From Spodoptera frugiperda (lineage: Eukaryota; Arthropoda; Insecta; Lepidoptera; Noctuidae): 64,000 nucleotides of DNA. The stretch covers positions 6,400,501-6,464,500 of the forward strand of contig NC_064231.1 of assembly GCF_023101765.2 (NCBI RefSeq), read 5' to 3'. A model generated the notes under the pieces. The model did not search any database and was not told the DNA's origin. It was given only the letters and a program-made list of their open reading frames with translations. Positions within the stretch are counted from its first letter, which is position 1. Every line of letters begins with the position of its first letter. The translations under genes were made by a program, and so were the position numbers. This document shows, piece after piece, positions 28,026-38,500 of this stretch.

Positions 28026-28111
28026 CTTAAGGCCCGAAACTGCGTTAAGCGGCCGGAGCGCTTTTGTAAAGGACCACGTGAGTGTCTGCTTAACGCAGTT
28101 TCGAGCCTAAG
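28026..28111. repeat. Imperfect inverted repeat (hairpin/MITE-like)
   Basis: The arms 28026-28050 and 28088-28111 pair over about 24 bp (core CGAAACTGCGTTAAGC). A short GC-rich centre contains GGCCGGAGCGC. It lies downstream of the CLCC1-like stop on the opposite side from the gene body, so it may fall in that gene's 3' UTR. It is likely a small foldback element. Confidence 0.55.
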
Positions 28112-28321
28112 AAGAATTAATTGATGCCCTAAAACTTATGTTAAATTTTATTATCACAGAATATGAATCAATACAAATAATTGCTATTTTTTTTTTACTA
28201 CAAAAATTACATTTATTATTAAATGATATCAATTATTTGTATTTACAAGCGTAAAATATATACAGAAAAAAGCACATTAAACTATTATATATAAAAAACA
28301 GTGCATAAAAATTAAACATCC

Positions 28322-31045
28322 TTAATGATCCCCATCACCCCTGCCAATATTTATTCTTCTCCTAAAGTTGCTGTTAATTGCCAGTTGATCATTAGTGCCT
28401 GATGAAGTGTTAGGTAGACGCCCAGTGCTTGCCGACCTTCGTAACATCGGAACACTGTTCGTTGAATTCAAATTGGCTCTATTTGGAACATTGTTACTGT
28501 TCGTCAAAGCACGGGAGAAAGCATTTAAAATTGTGTCTAATGTTTCACTAGTTATTCTATTAGCGTTATTATTTTGTATTTCTCTCTGTTCATCTCTTCT
28601 GTTTGTAGTAAATAATGATGGCCTATTTTGTCTAACACCAACACTAACAACTCCAAGGAAGTTCAAGGTGAATGGAATATTGAATATGAAATTGAACACA
28701 ATCATCACAAGAAGGTATATCAATGATATGTGTACGACTAAGTTGAAAAATCCATATACTATTTTATCAAACGGGAACATTAGACCACCTGGAACAAAAA
28801 TGTGAAATTTATGTATGTAAATTAGTAATTATTTTCATTAAGGTATTTAGTGATTTTTTCTTACTTGTAACACTATGGAGCATGATCTTTATGGTAGCAT
28901 CAATAGCAATGATAGGTTCAGATATAAAGGATGTGAACATTCTGATTGCTATTTTTAGTGGATTCATGTGTTTCATGAACAATAGTGGATCTGGTGGCGG
29001 TACTGTGCACTCTGAGGTCCAAAAGTACCATTTGCAAGTATTGACGGCAGACACAAATTTCTCATATTCCTGTTGTTCGGCTTCCTGAAACATCATAATG
29101 TATATTTACCCGACTGCGCCAGAAGGAGGGTTATGTTTTTCGAGAGTATGTATGTATGTATGTATGTATGTATGTATGTAGGTATGTATGTATGTATAAT
29201 TGTTTGGCACGCTCTGCAGCCTAAACGGCTTGATGGATTTTGGCTTGAGAGGTGTCGTTAGATTCGTATTTACTGTGAGAGTGACACTGGATATATCAAA
29301 ATAATAAAAAAACAAAATGGCGGATTTTTGGCGCCAAATTCGAATATTGCTCACTCTCTAGCCTGAACGATTCGATGGATTTCAGCTTGATAGGGGTCAC
29401 TTGATATATCCAAATATATAAAAATAATAAAACTAAAAGAAAATAAAATAAAAAAGGTAATTCAAAAAACTATAAAAAGACTGCGTTTCTTTAAAATATG
29501 AAAATTGAAAACCCTAAAACAAGTCATGTAACATTGAAGCAGTCGGGACCCACTATAGAAAGCCAGCCGTATGTGCCCTCACTAAGTCTTCATATTTAGA
29601 ATGAGTCCCGACTGCTTCAATTTTACGATGTAAGGTTTTATAATTTTCATGAAAATAAACAGTCGGGTTTTTTAGTTTTTTTTTCAAACTTTAATCATAA
29701 GTTCCTTACAATTTAATTTTATTGTGTATTATTTTTTTGCTAAAAGGAACTCTTAGCAAGAAATCTTGGTTACAGACTAGTACATGTTTATTCATACTCA
29801 ATCTTTCTTTAAAGATAATTAATTAAAGATAATAATGAAATTTATTATCCTGTAAAATGTTTATGAAATTGAATAAAGGTATGGTAAAAATACTCACTTT
29901 ATAAGATATAAAAACTTCATAGACATATAAGAAGACTAATACAATGATGACAACATGTTTGTGAGACATGTGTTTCCAGAGCCACATCACTACTCCAACT
30001 GCAGCAAGTAGACCCAGCATCAGAGTAATATATGTCTGAAAATAAACAATTAATTTAGGCGAAACATGGATTTCGATTTAGTTAGTCTAATTGATTTTGC
30101 TCATGGCCCATCTCAGACTAAGACCAGCTAATTTACTAGTTATAAAATAATTGTTTACATTGCCTATCCTCCATCTATAAATAGATATGTAATTTATTTA
30201 TTTTTTATTAAATGTTGCCCCACACTAGGCAGCCTGTGTTGTGGCTATGTTTACAAACATACAAGTTCACATACACATAACACCCATACTATAATTTTTT
30301 ACATAATTAACCTTAATCTTATCACAATTGTAATTATATTTTTTAACACATTTACCTTATATTCCATTAGATAGACTTGAATGTAATCGCTCCATGCCAT
30401 AACAATTTTATCAGTAATAGTTGGTTTATAAATAGCTTCTTCAATGAATCCTACAGTGCGCCTGAACTTATCATCAGTTAATGGAGATTCTGATTGTAAA
30501 TACTCTTCTAATACTTCCCATCTATCAAGCTCAAACTTCATTTGTAGAGAGATATCGACACTGCCCTCTTCGTTTTTCTGTAATTTTTTAAAATTAGTAT
30601 ACTTAGTTGTAGAATTAATAGTAAAATAACAAATAAATTAAGTTGCAGTAAACACAACATCAGCGGATAGAGGTGGAAACATTTTCTTTTAGCCACTCTT
30701 CGTCAGTTATATCACTTTATCATAGCAGGGAATTGATTCTGAAACTTTATTGTTCTGAAGGCACAGTTTTGTTTACTATACCAGGTAATAAAAATCTATA
30801 TAAACCTTGAATTGTCCATTTTTCAGCATAATGGCGAGCAATCTCTTAAACCACCATTCTCCAAAGCCAAATTTAGATTCAGCAGGCCTTTCTTTCTTCA
30901 AGGGTGTTCTAAGATCTGGTGGTATATTAGTTTCTTCTGGTCTTTGCACAAATTCGTAGTTCCAAGGGTCTGGTCCTACTTGTACATCACAGTTACAGAT
31001 GCTGCAAATGCTTAACAAAATTAGAATTATTGTCTGCGAACTCAT
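28322..31045 (-). CDS. CLCC1: Chloride channel CLIC-like protein 1 homologue
   Basis: Five exons (30806-31045, 30356-30577, 29898-30035, 28865-29084, 28322-28788) encode 428 aa. An N-terminal signal peptide (about 1-19) precedes a luminal region with WWFKRLLAIMLKN. Exon 3 encodes two hydrophobic segments (about 160-175 and 184-200) in the position of the CLCC1 membrane hairpin. Exon 4 carries EKFVSAVNTCKW and a DPLLFMKHMNPLKIAIRMFT stretch that aligns with the CLCC1 region before its last membrane segment. A third hydrophobic helix follows at about 285-310, then a polar, asparagine- and arginine-rich tail. CLCC1 proteins are ER-membrane anion channels. The family call is from recalled similarity along the whole length. 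The gene starts head to head with INTS12. Confidence 0.85.
29147..29197. repeat. (TATG)n microsatellite
   Basis: About twelve units of a 4-bp TATG repeat, with one interruption (AGGTATG), lie within the element at 29107-29668. The inverted copy at 33733-34031 has only three or so units, so the array expanded after the copies separated. Confidence 0.9.
29533..29621. repeat. 17-bp inverted repeat with 55-base loop
   Basis: The arms 29533-29549 and 29605-29621 (core TTGAAGCAGTCGGGAC) are perfect complements. They share the CAGTCGGG motif with the presumed termini of the surrounding element, so this is probably an internal or nested end of that element. Confidence 0.6.
30205..30298 (-). mobile_element. 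SINE tail fragment in CLCC1 intron 2
   Basis: The stretch reading (plus strand) ACAAACATACAAGTTCACATACACATAACACCC resembles the body of the SINEs at 10250 and 20850, without the tRNA-like head. It is a truncated old copy. Confidence 0.5.
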
Positions 31046-31599
31046 TTTTATGCACGATTATTTGATAATAAATTTGAATTTTTCGCCACTGTGCTCGATC
31101 TAGATTTTTTAAAATGAGTGTACTGTAAAATGTCAGTCAGTCTGGCAGTTTCAGACTTGACATTTGGCATGATTCACAAACAAAACAATTTTTTTTACTA
31201 GTGTTGTGCGGTGTGCGTAAAATCTAAAAATCTTTCTCCATATAAAATATTCAGATGTATATTTTGTTTTCATTAGTCTGATAAATGAATTATTTCATAA
31301 TCATATCAGACCCACTTATTTCTAATAAATGTTTTTTTAATGGATTTTTACACGCCGCGCCGCTAATAAATTTATGTATTGTGTATTTATTATCTGTAGT
31401 TTGACTAAGAACTTGGCTGTCACTGTCGTATTGACAAATTGACATAATGTTCTGACAAAAAAGCCGAATCGTGTTTTGAAAGAAAATTAAGTTTATTTTA
31501 TTAATTGAATACGGCATTTAATTCTAACAATAACATTGCATTTGTTGTACACCTTTGAATCATTAACACATTTCTTTACTTTGTTACTTAGAAAGCAAA
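31046..31599. promoter_or_regulatory. Shared head-to-head promoter region of CLCC1 and INTS12
   Basis: Only 554 bp separate the two divergent start codons, so both 5' UTRs and promoters must share it. I see no strong TATA box at a convincing distance from either gene. This arrangement is common for housekeeping genes. Confidence 0.6.
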
Positions 31600-32535
31600 A
31601 TGTCGTCTATAGATTTTGACCCTGCGATAAAGTTGTGCTTAAAATATTTGCATTCAAGTGCATCTGATTCCACTGAACAACTACGGTTGACTTTAGATGA
31701 CCACATTCGTCAGACTTATGGAAGTTCTAAAACTCTTGGCAACGTTTTGCCGAAGAAGTATTTGACTGAGGAAAAGTTGGAATCACCAAGATCTAAGCAT
31801 AAGACCGAGAAGTCATCGACTACTAAGACCGTGGCACTGCCTCAATCAAGTCCACAGCAAATACAAATACCAGAACGTGAAAACGATGACGGATCTGTTA
31901 TGGATGGAGAGTTATCTCTGGATTTATTAGAAGAAGATTTGACCTGTGCTGTATGCAGACAGATTTCAGTCCAAGCTGGCAATCGCTTGGTGGAATGTGA
32001 TGTATGCTGCGCTCTTTACCATCAGGTAATTATACAACTTCTTATGTCACTTACTCTGCTTTTTCTCACTTGGATATTATTATGGTTTTTAAGAAATTCA
32101 TTAGAGTCAAAACCCTATATTGCATAATGAATAAGATGTTTATAGTCAGATTCATTACAACAGCATTGACGGATTGGCACTGTATATATCTTTCCTTTAT
32201 CAGGGTTTTAACCAAAAGTGTTTATTTATACAATTTTCTTTTTGCAGGATTGTCACAAGCCAGTAATCAGCGACAATGACATAGCAGCGGGGTGGCAGTG
32301 TGCTTCCTGTTTGGCATCACAAGGGATTACTGGAAATTACATCAAGGCCACACCCAAGTCTCCTTCTAACATATCTGGTTCCTCTACACCAGTTAAGATA
32401 TCCTCGAGCAGTTCCTCTTCCTCATCTCCTTCTAAAGTGGTGACTCCCAACATCAACATTATATCTGCTGATAAGAGACTGCAGATCATGAAGAAGAAGG
32501 CTGCTAAACAACATGAAAAGAAAAAATCTAAATGA
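31600..32535 (+). CDS. INTS12: Integrator complex subunit 12 (PHD-finger protein)
   Basis: Two exons (31600-32025 and 32248-32535) encode 237 aa, shorter than the vertebrate protein (about 460 aa). The N-terminal ~40 residues (DPAIKLCLKYLHSSASDS) match the conserved INTS12 microdomain, which contacts INTS1. A C4HC3 PHD finger spans about 116-165: CAVC, then VECDVC, then LYHQDCHKP, then WQCASC. The intron splits the finger after HQ. A serine/proline-rich stretch and a C-terminal RLQIMKKKAAKQ motif (also the end of vertebrate INTS12) follow. Integrator cleaves snRNA 3' ends and attenuates paused RNA polymerase II in the nucleus. An AATAAA at 32798-32803 is the likely polyadenylation signal. Confidence 0.93.
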
Positions 32536-32956
32536 TAATAACTCTTTGTTTCTTAGGAAACAAAGTAAAAAGCAAGTGGCATATAATGCCAGTCTAGAAA
32601 TAAGCTTAGGAAACTAGAATACATTACATTTTTTAAATAATTCTTTTCTTGATTTCTGGTGAATGTAGTTATTACATGTACCTATTAATATTATAGACTT
32701 ACCACATAATATATTAGTGAGATTATGTAGAGCTATCCTAGAGTTTCAAATTTGTACTAATTATAAAGTTTATATCTCTTGTCTGCTGTATTACACAAAT
32801 AAATGAGCAATTACTATTCTATTTTACAAGCTTTTATTTACTTTCATAACTGTCCGCTTGCCCGTTGCTTGTGAATTTGTCTGTGTAGAATAATTACTTC
32901 TGACATAATTTGGGTTTATGAATTTTTACTAAAATAAAATATTATTTTTAAAATAT
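32536..32956. other. INTS12 3' UTR and short spacer
   Basis: This is AT-rich sequence after the stop codon, with an AATAAA at 32798-32803. Beyond that is about 150 bp of plain spacer before the minisatellite. No gene is seen. Confidence 0.6.
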
Positions 32957-33732
32957 ATTCCTGCACGGCGCAATTCCCCCACAGTGTACTTCCTGCACTG
33001 TGCAATTCCCTCACAGTGCACTTCCTGCACTGTGCAATTCCCGCACGGTGCAATTCCCGCACGGTGCAATTCCCGCACGGTGCAATTGCCGCACGGTGCA
33101 ATTCCCGCATGGCGGAATTCCCGCATGGAGCCATTCCCGCACAGAGCAAGTCCCGCACGAAGCAATTCCCGCACGGAGCAATTCCCACACGAAGTAATTC
33201 CCGCACGGAGCCGTTCGCGCAATGCGTAATTCCTGCACGGAGCAAGTCCCGCACGGAGTAGTTTCCGCACGAAGGAATTCCCGCAAGGAGCAATTCCCGC
33301 ACGACGGAATTTCCGCACGGCGCAATTCCTGCACGGAGCAAGTCCCACACGGTACAAGTCCCGCACGAAGGAATTCCCGCACGGAGTAAGTCCCGCACGG
33401 AGCAATTCCCGCACAAAGGAATCCCCGCACGTAGCAAGTCCCGCACGGAGCAATTTCCGCACGAAGGAATTCCCGCACGGAGCGAGTCACGTACGGAGCA
33501 ATTCCTGCACGAAAAATTCCTGCACGGCGCAATTCCCGCACGGAGCAAGTCCCGCACGAAGTAATTCCCGCTCGGCGCAAATCCTGCACGGAACAAGTCC
33601 CGCACGGAACAAGTCCCGCACGGAGCAATTCCCGCACGGAGCCATTCCCGCACGAAGCAAGTCCCGCACGCAGCAATTCCCGCACGGAGCAATTCCCGCA
33701 CGGAGCAATTCCCGCACGGAGCAATTCCCGCA
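32957..33732. repeat. 16-bp minisatellite, about 48 units
   Basis: This is a tandem array with consensus ATTCCCGCACGGAGCA (16 bp); 776 bp divided by 16 is 48.5, so almost no indels interrupt the register. Unit variants differ at the GGAG/GAAG/GTGC positions and at ATT/AGT. Because 16 is not a multiple of 3, the array reads as a 16-residue peptide repeat in every frame, which produces spurious long reading frames on both strands. It abuts the element at 33733-34031 directly. Confidence 0.93.
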
Positions 33733-34031
33733 AGTCACTCTCACAGTAAATACGAATCAAACGACCTCTATCAAGCTGAAATCCATCGAATCGTTCAGGC
33801 TAGAGAGTGAGCAATGTTCGAACTTCGAATCTAGCGCCAAAAATCCGCCATTTTGTTTTTTTATTCTTTTGATATATCCAGTGTCACTCTCACAGTAAAT
33901 ACGAATCTAACGACACCTCTCAAGCCAAAATCCATCAAGCCGTTAAGGCTGTAGAGCGTGCCAAACAAATTATAAAAATATACATACATACTCTCGAAAA
34001 ACATAACCCTCCTTCTGGCGCAGTCGGGTAA
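33733..34031 (-). mobile_element. Second, inverted copy of the 29107-29668 element
   Basis: Read on the minus strand from 34031 it begins with the same CCCGACTGCGCCAGAAGG end and keeps the same order of modules as 29107-29360, with several substitutions and a shorter TATG run. It stops abruptly at the minisatellite instead of reaching the other presumed terminus, so the array has replaced or grown out of the distal part. Confidence 0.75.
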
Positions 34032-35535
34032 AAAGCAGTGTCCGATTGACCACGTAGCAAGAGTAGGATTTGCTACGGCTACGGGGCCTACGCAAAAGGC
34101 CCCGTAGTCCCGCGTAACCGAACTTGTCTGCTTTAGAGCACTCATTTCTTTAGAGAAACTTATAGATGTAAAAGCTGAAAAGTTGGCGAATATTTCCCCA
34201 CAGCCTTGTTCAATTGAATCCATGTTACCTTGCTAACTCCGTGCTTAATTAATCCGCTACTGAAAAGATAAAAAAGATAGTCAAATATATATACCTATTA
34301 ATAGGCAACTTCTGTCCATTCACAATTCACTATTCAAATCTATAGTAATAGGTTTAAAGGTGTAATGAGTAAAATCTTACCAAGTCAATAGGGTAGATGA
34401 CTAATTTTTATCTAAACGTACCTACGTCTTGAAGATTATTTTAAAACATTGGACATGTATTTTTTATTTTCTTACAGAAACAAATACTTTCAATGACATA
34501 TCGATTTGAAACATCTCGTGACGTCACTTCTAGGAAAGTGTCATACGTAGAAATAACGTATTTGCTCCCACTCCGAAACTTTCATTCGTTAGATCTAAGT
34601 AGGTATTGTAATCTTATATAAAAAAATACTTGTCTTATATTTCCATTACCTAATTATTGACGGACTAAATAATTTTGTTATTATCATACCTTGTCATCAT
34701 CTCTATTATCAACAAGGGACTTCTTGATAGAGTCTTTTGTTGGGTATTCTAATAAATAATTTTAATAAGGCGTGTAGTGCATAAGTACCTATCTATGTGT
34801 GTAAGTGTGTATACAGGTATATTGCATATTATCAAGGTATAGGTACAAATAGGTAGATTACACACCTACATACCTAATAACTGTATAGATTATCACTGAA
34901 CAAAAAACTGAAAGTTTGCACAGTATAACAGAATACTGTTGCTTGTTTAAATGAAACACAATCATAAAGGATCAGCTTCCGTTGTTTTTCTAAGTTTGTA
35001 ACCAATCCTAACGGCAGCATGTTCCCATTGGTCGCTCTGGAGAGAAGGGCGGTTCGGGATGAGCGGGATGTTGCGACGTCGATACACTACGAAACACCAA
35101 CTTCACTTTTACTCCTTAGAAAATTAAGTTCATTATCCCAAGAACCTTTTTTCAGATACAGCAGTTGTTACTCCTCCCAGTTTCACATTCATCTATCATC
35201 TCGAACATCTAGTTTTCATATCGATATTAGTTTCAGGGCGGAGTGTATTATGGGCGGGCGGGTTTTCTTAGCGCTTCGTCTACAGTTAATTATGTGAAAC
35301 AGTGTTAAATGTTTGTTACCTGATTGTTTTTGAGTATCTAAAATATCATTTGGTGTAATTTTTATTCGAACATAATATATCAGTTCTTCGAACATAATAT
35401 ATGATTTTAAGTTGCAAAGTAAATTGATAATTTCAGTTCGACATTAGTGCTACAAACCAAAAAAAAAAAGATTTAAATTTGCATTAGATTCTTTAATAAA
35501 GTTAATTCAGTGTACACGATTATTGAGTGATTTTG
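34032..35535. promoter_or_regulatory. 5' flank of the DMRT gene
   Basis: The first ~200 bp contain a 10-bp perfect stem CTACGGGGCC/GGCCCCGTAG (34079-34088 with 34098-34107). The last ~500 bp include GC-rich patches (about 35020-35090 and 35235-35285, e.g. GGGCGGAGTG and GGGCGGGCGGG), which look like promoter GC boxes. The DMRT 5' UTR probably lies here. A minus-strand frame across 33861-34223 runs mostly through the transposable element and is not a gene. Confidence 0.45.
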
Positions 35536-38500
35536 ATGATGAATAGTGGTCGTGCAAGGGTTCCAAAGTGCGCTCGTTGCCGGAACCATGGTTTGATCTC
35601 CAGCTTACGAGGCCACAAGAAAGCTTGTGCCTACCGACTCTGCCAGTGTCCTAAATGTGGACTCATCAAGGAGAGGCAGAGAATTATGGCTGCTCAGGTA
35701 TGTGCCGAGGTATAAAATATTTACAAATATCTTTTACAATATTCATTTCGCAAACATATTTGGTTAGACGTGTTGTTTAAACAGGAAAATACCTACTCAA
35801 TCAAAAAGAAGAGTAAAAATCTTACAAGTATTACGTAGGGTAAAATTTCTGACAAAAGTGTATTGTCTGTTTAAGGAAATTGCTAAGTATATAAGGTACT
35901 TAAATACCCTTCTATACTAGGCACATAGGTCATAATATCTATTGCCATTTTGGTCCTCAGAGGACAAGTGCTTACCAAAATAAAGTTTTTGGTTCCTAAA
36001 CCTAAAATCTGGCTATTTTTCATGTAAATTACTTTTTCATGGACTCTCGGTCCGTGCCTTTGTCATACATTTTTTTTACAATAAGTTTAATCAATAATAA
36101 TAGTTATGTTCTAAAATACATATCAGTTATGTGCTACATATCAATTAAAATATGTAGAATTAGTATCTTTATCAAAATAACATTAACGCGTGTTTTTTTT
36201 TATTGGATAGATTTACAATAATTTAGATGGTACAGTACCATATCTATTGCTTAGTTATTGAGTCAGATATTATTTTTTTCTATTAGTCTCCGTAAAAAAC
36301 TTAAATGGACTCTATAATTATAAAGGCCACCGTCTGTCCGTCGGTCATGACTTCATGGTTATGAGTCTGTTTCAGTTCCGTTTTTTCTATGTCTGTATTT
36401 TTCAATTGATACCGATTCGTAAATATTGACTAAATTATAAAAAAAAATCATTAAACAGATCAGTGAATGTTATATCGGAACATAAATTTAGTTCATAAGT
36501 ATAATTTCTGAAAAGCTGGAAGGAAAGGGCTACGGACTTCTATAAAACTAATTACTACTTATAAAAATTATATTATATTAGATACTTATAAAAATAATTT
36601 CGTTACGTTGAATTGTTTATTAGTCTTATAGGCTATAGAAAAAAATATCACGTCGAGTAACAATTTTATTGTTGGAAAATAATATTCTACGATGAGCGCA
36701 TTACAATGAGCTAGGTAGATAAAATACTTAATAAGTGTGCTTCAGTTACTTAATACATTGATGAGAAAATACATTATAGCTAAAATAATATCATAATTAG
36801 GTATTTATTTTTTATTAGTTATCTCTATAGTTAACAATAAAATTATCTTTATTTTTTGGATAGAGTTAAAATATTATTTTTTAAGTCTATGCCTATCATA
36901 CATCATTAAGTGCCTAAATTATGAGAGAAATACCTACTACTTAGATTAAGCAATTTAATAACGACTAAAATGAAGAATAGATAAAATCGTCGCAAGTGTG
37001 GGTCTTGGAGACCAAAGTACTTCGGCGCGTCCCGTTCCGCGCGCGCCTCAAAGAGCTAGACCACCACAGATGGGGCCCAGTAGGGCTGATGCCCGATCCG
37101 GAGCTGCAGACAACGTAAAAGGTTACCGAGGCTCCGGCTCAAAGCAGGAGAAGGAACGAGGTGGTTTTTAGTCAGTAAGAGTCTAACACTTCCTCCCGCA
37201 TCACCCAAGGTGGGAGAAGTCATTGGATGATTTTTCCACATAAAAAAAGAGACCAATGTACTTATCATTCCTTATTATAGCAAACCATATCTACCTAACA
37301 ATAAGTATTTTTTTAAGGTTTCAGTTTTCTGCCTGTTTTCAGGTTTCTACTTGAAAAATCATAATTTATATGATTAATTCTCATTAGTGTAGGCTGAGCC
37401 ATTTATTTATGCGGCTACACGGTAACACAGTAACGGCTTGCTCATTACTCAAGTGAACTAATTACGTTTACTACACAAAAAAACACTAAAACTATGAAAT
37501 AAACTAACTAAAATATGCAACGAAAATCTAAAATAAAAGATCACAAAAAATCTAGGCGGATTTAGGTATGCAAATTACTCGTATGCATAGATATTTATAA
37601 GGATAAGTATATATAAGAAAAAAAAAAGTTGTTTCAGCAGTAGGTAGTAAACTAACGTAATTATTAAAGACACAAAAGAACACAAAAACAGCGTACCTAC
37701 TATTTAATTTCTCGCAAAATAAATCTCATGATTTTTCTAAATCTAAAAATATAATCAAAACTAAACTTAAAGAAAAAAATTAATTCCGAAATCCAAATAA
37801 TGAACAATGAAACGAACAACAAAAATATGAATCGATCCAATGAAACGAGGAAATTCCTCACTAATACCTTATTTAGTACAGAAATAACACGCAATTTAGA
37901 GGAGTTAATGTGTTTTAATGTAGTGAAATCGAGACCAGCTAATGCAGCGTCTCGGTTTATTTAAACAAGTGGCACGTGTTTACTGTAGACGCCGGATGAA
38001 CCATCGATCAGTTTACACAGTAATGCATCGCTGTCGATGTCCCACCACTTGCATCTCAAATCCGGGATAACGCGCTTTCATTAATCATAAAGGGAGTACT
38101 ACTGCCAATGTTGTGTTGAAATCGCATTAGCTAAACGGATTCGCTCATTGATTTATTCTCAAAGTTTGCCGTCTTCCTTTTCACTTTATTTTAGTATTTA
38201 TACAAAAGCCACTGAGCTAATATAAATTCCTAAAGCGTTTTATTTGATTTACTAGAGATTGAGTTCTGTTTACGCTTGCAATGAAGCCGCAGGGCCCCGG
38301 GCGGCGCCCTGCTCGCCGGCCGTCCGGCGCAGTCCCTAGGGTGGTCACAGATAACAAATATAAACACCAAGTGTTTGTCATTGATTTTCTGCTAAATTAA
38401 TTTGATAGTATTACATTTCCTGCCCGAGGTTGCTGTAATACAATCATGTATTTATCATTCCTCCCTTCGGCTTCCATCTGACTTTCTATTACACATTAGG

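Larger units (their letters stand above)
23096..28321. other. Long non-coding stretch between Diras and the CLCC1-like gene
   Basis: This is more than 5 kb of AT-rich sequence between two convergent genes. The left part should hold the Diras 3' UTR; polyadenylation-like AATAAA motifs occur, for example around 24580. The right end should hold the 3' UTR of the minus-strand CLCC1-like gene. Inside are a retroelement 3' scrap (25172-25314) and a hairpin (28026-28111). I found no supported coding exon. Confidence 0.55.
29107..29668 (+). mobile_element. Interspersed element in CLCC1 intron 3
   Basis: The element begins TTACCCGACTGCGCCAG and may end near GAAAATAAACAGTCGGGT, so the ends could be short inverted repeats (CCCGACTG/CAGTCGGG). 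It holds a TATG microsatellite (about 29147-29197). Two similar half-modules follow, each with a 'GATGGATTT.GCTTGA' core. The first ~260 bp recur, inverted, at 33733-34031. No transposase is seen, so it is probably a non-autonomous DNA element. Confidence 0.6.

Noticed and set aside
28395..28805. 136-codon plus-strand frame
   Set aside because: It is antisense to the last exon of the CLCC1-like gene. The minus-strand reading has membrane segments and splice-phase continuity; this one has no recognisable domain.
32957..33732. Possible CRISPR-like array
   Set aside because: The units are contiguous with no spacers and this is an animal nuclear genome; it is a minisatellite.
32916..33760. Long open frames (up to about 260 codons) of Cys/Arg-rich repeat peptide on both strands
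   Set aside because: They are a by-product of the 16-bp minisatellite, whose unit length makes all frames equivalent. There is no domain, no splice context and no flanking coding sequence.
33861..34223. 120-codon minus-strand frame
   Set aside because: About half lies in the transposable element at 33733-34031, and the rest shows no family resemblance.
35019..35297. 92-codon plus-strand frame upstream of the DMRT gene
   Set aside because: It lies in probable promoter/5' UTR sequence with no domain and no splice join to the DMRT exons in phase.
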